NCBI GenBank assembly: GCA_000702085.1
Contig: JNKP01000005.1
Location: forward strand, 124,001-188,000
From: Lachnospiraceae bacterium P6A3
GTDB lineage: Bacteria > Bacillota > Clostridia > Lachnospirales > Lachnospiraceae
Direction of reading: 5' to 3'
Length of the DNA stretch: 64,000 bases
Part shown: in pieces, positions 61,053 to 64,000 of the stretch
Position numbering within the stretch: position 1 is the stretch's first letter
Layout of the letters: each line of letters opens with the position of its first letter
Notes under the pieces: generated by a model
Databases searched by the model: none
The model's input: the letters and a program-made list of their open reading frames with translations, nothing else
Told to the model about the DNA's origin: nothing
Made by a program: the position numbers and the translations under genes

Positions 61053-61901
61053 ATGATCACATGCAAAGGATTATGCAAAAGCTTCGGAGACAAGAAAGTT
61101 CTGGATGGAATCAATCTGGTGATAAAAAAGGGAAGCATAGTAGGACTGCTCGGACCATCCGGTGCGGGAAAGACGACAATGATAAAGATCCTTACGGGTC
61201 AGCTTGATGCAAGCGGCGGAAGTGTAACGGTATTCGGTAAAGATGTTAATGATCTTACCGGAGACGATAAGAAGAAGTTCGGAATAATGATGGACAACTT
61301 CGGAGTATACGAGAGATTTTCCTGCATTGATAACTTGATGATATATGCGGACATCTACGGAGTATCGAAAGAGACCGTGGGTAAGACTCTTGATGACATC
61401 GGACTGGGAGATGCCAAGAAGAAATCCGCATCAGCTTTGTCAAAAGGAATGAAGGCCAGGCTCAGACTCGCCAGAGCGTTTATCCAAAAGCCCGAGATCA
61501 TCTTTCTGGACGAACCCACATCCGGCCTTGATCCCCGGTCTATGAAAGCCGTTCATAAGATCATCATGGATAAGAAAGCGGAAGGATGCACGATCTTTCT
61601 TACAACGCACAACATGGAAGAAGCATCAAAGCTCTGCGACGAGATCTTCCTCTTAAACGAAGGCAAGATTGTAGAAAGCGGAAAGCCGGAGGAAATCTGC
61701 AGAAGATATAACAAACTTAAGAAGATCAGAATACATCTGGTTGACGGAAGCGATATTGAAGTGAGTGCGGATGGCGAATCCGCAGAAGAAATAAGCAAGC
61801 TGCTTACTAGCGGAAAACTTGAAACAATCCATTCCACGGAACCCACACTAGAGACTGTATTCCTCGAACTTACGGGCAGAGGACTTCAGGAGGCAGGATG
61901 A
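61053..61901 (+). CDS. ABC-2 type transporter, ATP-binding protein
   Basis: A 282-residue ATPase with Walker A GPSGAGKTT, signature LSKGMKARL (the usual LSGG is LSKG), Walker B IIFLDEPTSGLD and H-loop LTTHNMEE, followed by a regulatory tail. AGGAGG precedes the ATG at 61053; a longer frame runs into the terminator stem. It forms an operon with the permease, a LytTR regulator and a DUF3021 protein, the layout of self-regulated transporters for peptides such as bacteriocins. Confidence 0.93.
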   Translation: MITCKGLCKSFGDKKVLDGINLVIKKGSIVGLLGPSGAGKTTMIKILTGQLDASGGSVTVFGKDVNDLTGDDKKKFGIMMDNFGVYERFSCIDNLMIYADIYGVSKETVGKTLDDIGLGDAKKKSASALSKGMKARLRLARAFIQKPEIIFLDEPTSGLDPRSMKAVHKIIMDKKAEGCTIFLTTHNMEEASKLCDEIFLLNEGKIVESGKPEEICRRYNKLKKIRIHLVDGSDIEVSADGESAEEISKLLTSGKLETIHSTEPTLETVFLELTGRGLQEAG

Positions 61902-62596
61902 TGAGAAATATATACGTAGTGATAAAGAAGCAGATTAAAGATACGTTCAAAAACAAAACAATACTCATACAGTTCATTCTCTTTCCGCTTATGACAGTCA
62001 TCTTCGAGAATGCGATTGAGATGAAGGATATGCCGGAGTTTTTCTTTACAAGGCTTTTTGCGGTCATGTACATCGGAATGGCTCCTCTTACTTCCACGGC
62101 AGCGATCATCTCCGAGGAAAAAGAAAGAAATACCTTAAGAGTTCTTATGATGGCTAACGTAAAGCCTTTCGAGTATCTGATAGGAGCGGGATTGTATGTT
62201 TGGGGCATTTGTATGATAGGCGCATGCGTAATGGCAACGGGACTTCCGGGAGAGACTGTTCCGGCATTCCTGGGAGTGATGGCAGTGGGATTTGTGATCT
62301 CTGTGATCGCAGGTGCCTTCATCGGAATGTGGTCCAAGAATCAGATGGCTGCAACTTCACTTGTCATGCCGGTCATGATGGTACTTTCATTTGTTCCCAT
62401 GCTTGCAATCTTCAATGATACTATCGCAAAGATTTCAAAAATCTTTTACACAAAACAGATTATGAATCTGCTGGATGGTATAATATTAGACGGAGCCGAT
62501 GGCATCGGAAGATTCGGAAGCATAGTCATTGCAGTTAATGCGGCTCTTTTGATCGTTTTATTTTCACTTGCGTATTATAAGAGAGGATTGGAGTAA
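61898..62596 (+). CDS. ABC-2 type transporter permease
   Basis: A 232-residue membrane protein with six hydrophobic helices and the ABC-2 pattern IISEEKERNTLRVLMMANVKPFEYLIG after the second helix. It probably dimerises to form the channel for the upstream ATPase. The ATG overlaps the ATPase stop (ATGA); a second ATG follows at once. LytTR gene eight bases downstream. Confidence 0.88.
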   Translation: MMRNIYVVIKKQIKDTFKNKTILIQFILFPLMTVIFENAIEMKDMPEFFFTRLFAVMYIGMAPLTSTAAIISEEKERNTLRVLMMANVKPFEYLIGAGLYVWGICMIGACVMATGLPGETVPAFLGVMAVGFVISVIAGAFIGMWSKNQMAATSLVMPVMMVLSFVPMLAIFNDTIAKISKIFYTKQIMNLLDGIILDGADGIGRFGSIVIAVNAALLIVLFSLAYYKRGLE

Positions 62597-62604
62597 GTTA
62601 TCCG

Positions 62605-63045
62605 ATGAAGATCAATATCGATGTTGATTCCAAATATCCGGATATAGGTGTTGATATCCATGTGCCGAGCCTCACACCCGAGGTTGAAAAACTAATTTCG
62701 CTGATGCGGATGATGGACATGCAGATAGCGGTTAAAAAGGGTGATGAGACGGTACTCCTGGATGTGGGGGATATTCTGTATATCGAGGCTGTGGAGAGAA
62801 ATACATTTATCTACACGGAAAAAGAAACCTACGAGTCCTCACTTAAACTCTATGAGTTCGAACAGCAGCTTTCGGAGAAGGATTTCATCAGGATCAGTAA
62901 GCAGAGCATCTTAAATCTTCGAAAGGTGAAGAGCCTCAGATCGGATATAAATCGTAAGATACGGGTAACACTTCAAAATGATGAACAGATAATTGTATCG
63001 CGTATGTATTCTGATGAACTCAGGAAGAGATTGGGAGTTAAGTGA
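62605..63045 (+). CDS. LytTR-domain DNA-binding protein, second copy
   Basis: A 146-residue relative of the regulator at 55193, with the same short N-terminal part and LytTR domain (DILYIEAVERNTFIYTEKETYESSLKLYEFEQQL, FIRISKQSILNLRKV). It lacks a receiver domain. It probably controls the ABC genes before it and is checked by the DUF3021 protein coded next. Confidence 0.88.
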   Translation: MKINIDVDSKYPDIGVDIHVPSLTPEVEKLISLMRMMDMQIAVKKGDETVLLDVGDILYIEAVERNTFIYTEKETYESSLKLYEFEQQLSEKDFIRISKQSILNLRKVKSLRSDINRKIRVTLQNDEQIIVSRMYSDELRKRLGVK

Positions 63046-63046
63046 C

Positions 63047-63511
63047 ATGGAAGAAAACAAAACCTTATTTGATTATATATCCAAAGTGTTTGCTGTATTC
63101 GGAGTCGTAATACTGATTCACGTTTTGATCGGTATTCTTGTGGGGCAGGATGCCGGAGAAGTGTCTACCCTGTTTTCACTCGGTTCAGAAGGGCTCGCTA
63201 TGAATACGATCCTCCAGCTCTTTGCTCTGTCGGTGATCGTAATCCTATTACAGTCCGTACTCCTTACTGATAAATTTATTAAAACTATGCCGATTGTTGT
63301 AAGAATTATATTGATGTTTGTATCGGTTACCTGTGCGATTGTTGTATTTGTGCTTGCATTCAATTGGTTCCCTGTAAATGACATAGGAGCATGGATCGGA
63401 TTCTTCGTATCGTTTGCGGTTTGTTCGGCTTCCGGTGTGGTATTCACCAGATTAAAAGAACAGGCTGAGAATAAGAAGATGGATGAGGCGCTTGAGAAGT
63501 TAAAAGGATGA
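63047..63511 (+). CDS. DUF3021 family membrane protein, second copy
   Basis: A 154-residue membrane protein with four helices (about 17-38, 52-80, 88-112, 118-135) and a charged coiled C-terminal tail (RLKEQAENKKMDEALEKLKG). One base separates it from the LytTR stop. The ATG at 63047 is the natural start, since the longer frame overlaps the LytTR gene. Matches the pair at 55193-56091 in order and make-up. Confidence 0.82.
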   Translation: MEENKTLFDYISKVFAVFGVVILIHVLIGILVGQDAGEVSTLFSLGSEGLAMNTILQLFALSVIVILLQSVLLTDKFIKTMPIVVRIILMFVSVTCAIVVFVLAFNWFPVNDIGAWIGFFVSFAVCSASGVVFTRLKEQAENKKMDEALEKLKG

Positions 63512-63546
63512 TAAGTGTGACCGGGTATCGGAACACGTGTCACATG

Positions 63547-63575
63547 TTGACGGGATAAAAAAATCGTGTTACTGT
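63547..63575 (+). promoter_or_regulatory. Promoter of the ABC-F leader
   Basis: TTGACG (63547-63552) and TACTGT (63570-63575) with 17 bp between. Transcription near 63582 would give a leader of about 240 bases before the ABC-F start. Confidence 0.6.
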
Positions 63576-63617
63576 AGCTTTAGTTAAAAGAAAGGCGCTT
63601 CGGCGTAAGGTGATAAG

Positions 63618-63629
63618 ATGCATAGATAA
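63618..63629 (+). CDS. Three-codon leader ORF (Met-His-Arg) of the ABC-F gene
   Basis: ATG CAT AGA TAA preceded by AAGGTG five bases upstream. Very short leader ORFs with good SDs are a known feature of antibiotic-induced ABC-F resistance genes, where a drug-stalled ribosome alters RNA folding. The ORF end overlaps GATAATCG (63625-63632), which can pair with CGATTATC (63690-63697), so a stalled ribosome would break that stem. Confidence 0.6.
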   Translation: MHR

Positions 63630-63763
63630 TCGATTTGGTAAATGCAAATGAGATGTGGCCTGAAAGGGTCTGTTTGTATATGCCGAACCCGATTATCGTA
63701 TTCATCTGTGAGCCGGTAAATATTTACCTGTGCACTTTTTGTGCGTTACGGATCATGATACGT

Positions 63764-63794
63764 AAATCTGCTTCGGTGAGAAGCAGATTTTTTT
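63764..63794 (+). terminator. Terminator in the ABC-F leader (attenuator)
   Basis: AAATCTGCTTC (63764-63774) pairs perfectly with GAAGCAGATTT (63780-63790), followed by TTTT. It stands 27 bases before the ABC-F start and behind a promoter, so by default it would stop transcription before the gene. GGTAAATATTTACC (63715-63728) and GGTAAAT at 63637 offer alternative pairings. Confidence 0.88.
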
Positions 63795-63821
63795 ATTGGC
63801 CTTGAAGGTGAGGTGATCGTC

Positions 63822-64000
63822 ATGGCACAGATAAGAGTAAATGATCTTACATTTTCATATGATTCGAACGCAGACAACGTTCTTGAAAATGTGAATTTTA
63901 ATATTGATACCGATTGGAAGCTTGGAATGATCGGGAGAAACGGCAAAGGCAAGACGACTCTGCTTAATCTTCTCATGGGAAAATATGAGTATAAGGGAAG
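63822..64000 (+). CDS. ABC-F family ATPase, N-terminal part
   Basis: The first 59 codons of a gene cut by the window's end. It begins MAQIRVNDLTFSYD and has Walker A GRNGKGKTTLLNLLMG, where the GRNGxGK form is typical of ABC-F proteins. These have two ATPase domains and no membrane part and act on the ribosome; resistance members push antibiotics off the peptidyl transferase centre. The attenuator leader upstream supports a resistance role. GGTGAGGTG lies before the ATG. Confidence 0.85.
   Translation, partial: MAQIRVNDLTFSYDSNADNVLENVNFNIDTDWKLGMIGRNGKGKTTLLNLLMGKYEYKG

Overview
The window reads as chromosomal DNA of a motile, low-to-mid GC Firmicute, most likely a rumen or gut Lachnospiraceae of the Butyrivibrio/Pseudobutyrivibrio type. 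This is inferred from the flgL-fliW-csrA order, the GreA/LysRS pair, LytTR-DUF3021 pairs, strong Shine-Dalgarno sites, many two-component systems and GGGGACG-type intergenic palindromes. No rRNA, tRNA, integrase, transposase or CRISPR array was seen.

Layout. 1-3.3 kb: housekeeping (end of flgL, fliW, csrA, greA, lysS). 3.3-10.7 kb: small accessory genes (Nudix, CPBP protease, flavodoxins, LysR, a cysteine-type alpha/beta hydrolase, a lipoprotein), then a 73-bp tandem repeat array and a decayed second copy of the Nudix-CPBP pair. 10.8-13.1 kb: a RecQ-like helicase on the minus strand. 13.2-21.8 kb: the most unusual stretch. A field of strong hairpins, five of them with the same CGGG loop, precedes two transcription units coding for an SSB-like protein, two unknowns, a ClpP-like protease, a VirD4/TraG-like ATPase without membrane segments, a GrpE-like protein, a lidless Hsp70 and two membrane proteins. 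No relaxase, other type IV secretion part or integrase is present, so this looks like an uncharacterised chaperone-protease-ATPase system rather than an ordinary conjugative element.

21.8-31.6 kb: hydrolase, nucleoside phosphorylase behind a possible attenuator, GNAT, a chemoreceptor, and an ABC-2 exporter with its own histidine kinase and response regulator. 31.7-41.9 kb: second chemoreceptor, methylglyoxal synthase, diguanylate cyclase, a CsoR-CopA copper operon with two clear operators, a membrane protein, and a TetR-SDR-acyltransferase-like operon. 42-44.8 kb: coenzyme A genes (coaX and a likely pantothenate ECF S-component, divergent from coaBC). 44.9-54 kb: hybrid kinase, GH13 maltodextrin hydrolase under a palindromic operator, and an OmpR/kinase/ABC-FtsX module of the peptide-sensing type. 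54-64 kb: a membrane-anchored hydrolase, two LytTR-DUF3021 pairs (one behind an ABC-2 transporter), an MGMT-fusion protein, a metallo-hydrolase, a large membrane hydrolase, a YwlG homologue, and the start of an ABC-F gene behind a leader with a three-codon ORF and a terminator.

Together the window shows a cell that invests in motility, envelope or antibiotic stress sensing through transporter-linked two-component systems, copper defence and starch-derived sugar use, plus one compact gene cluster of unknown purpose.
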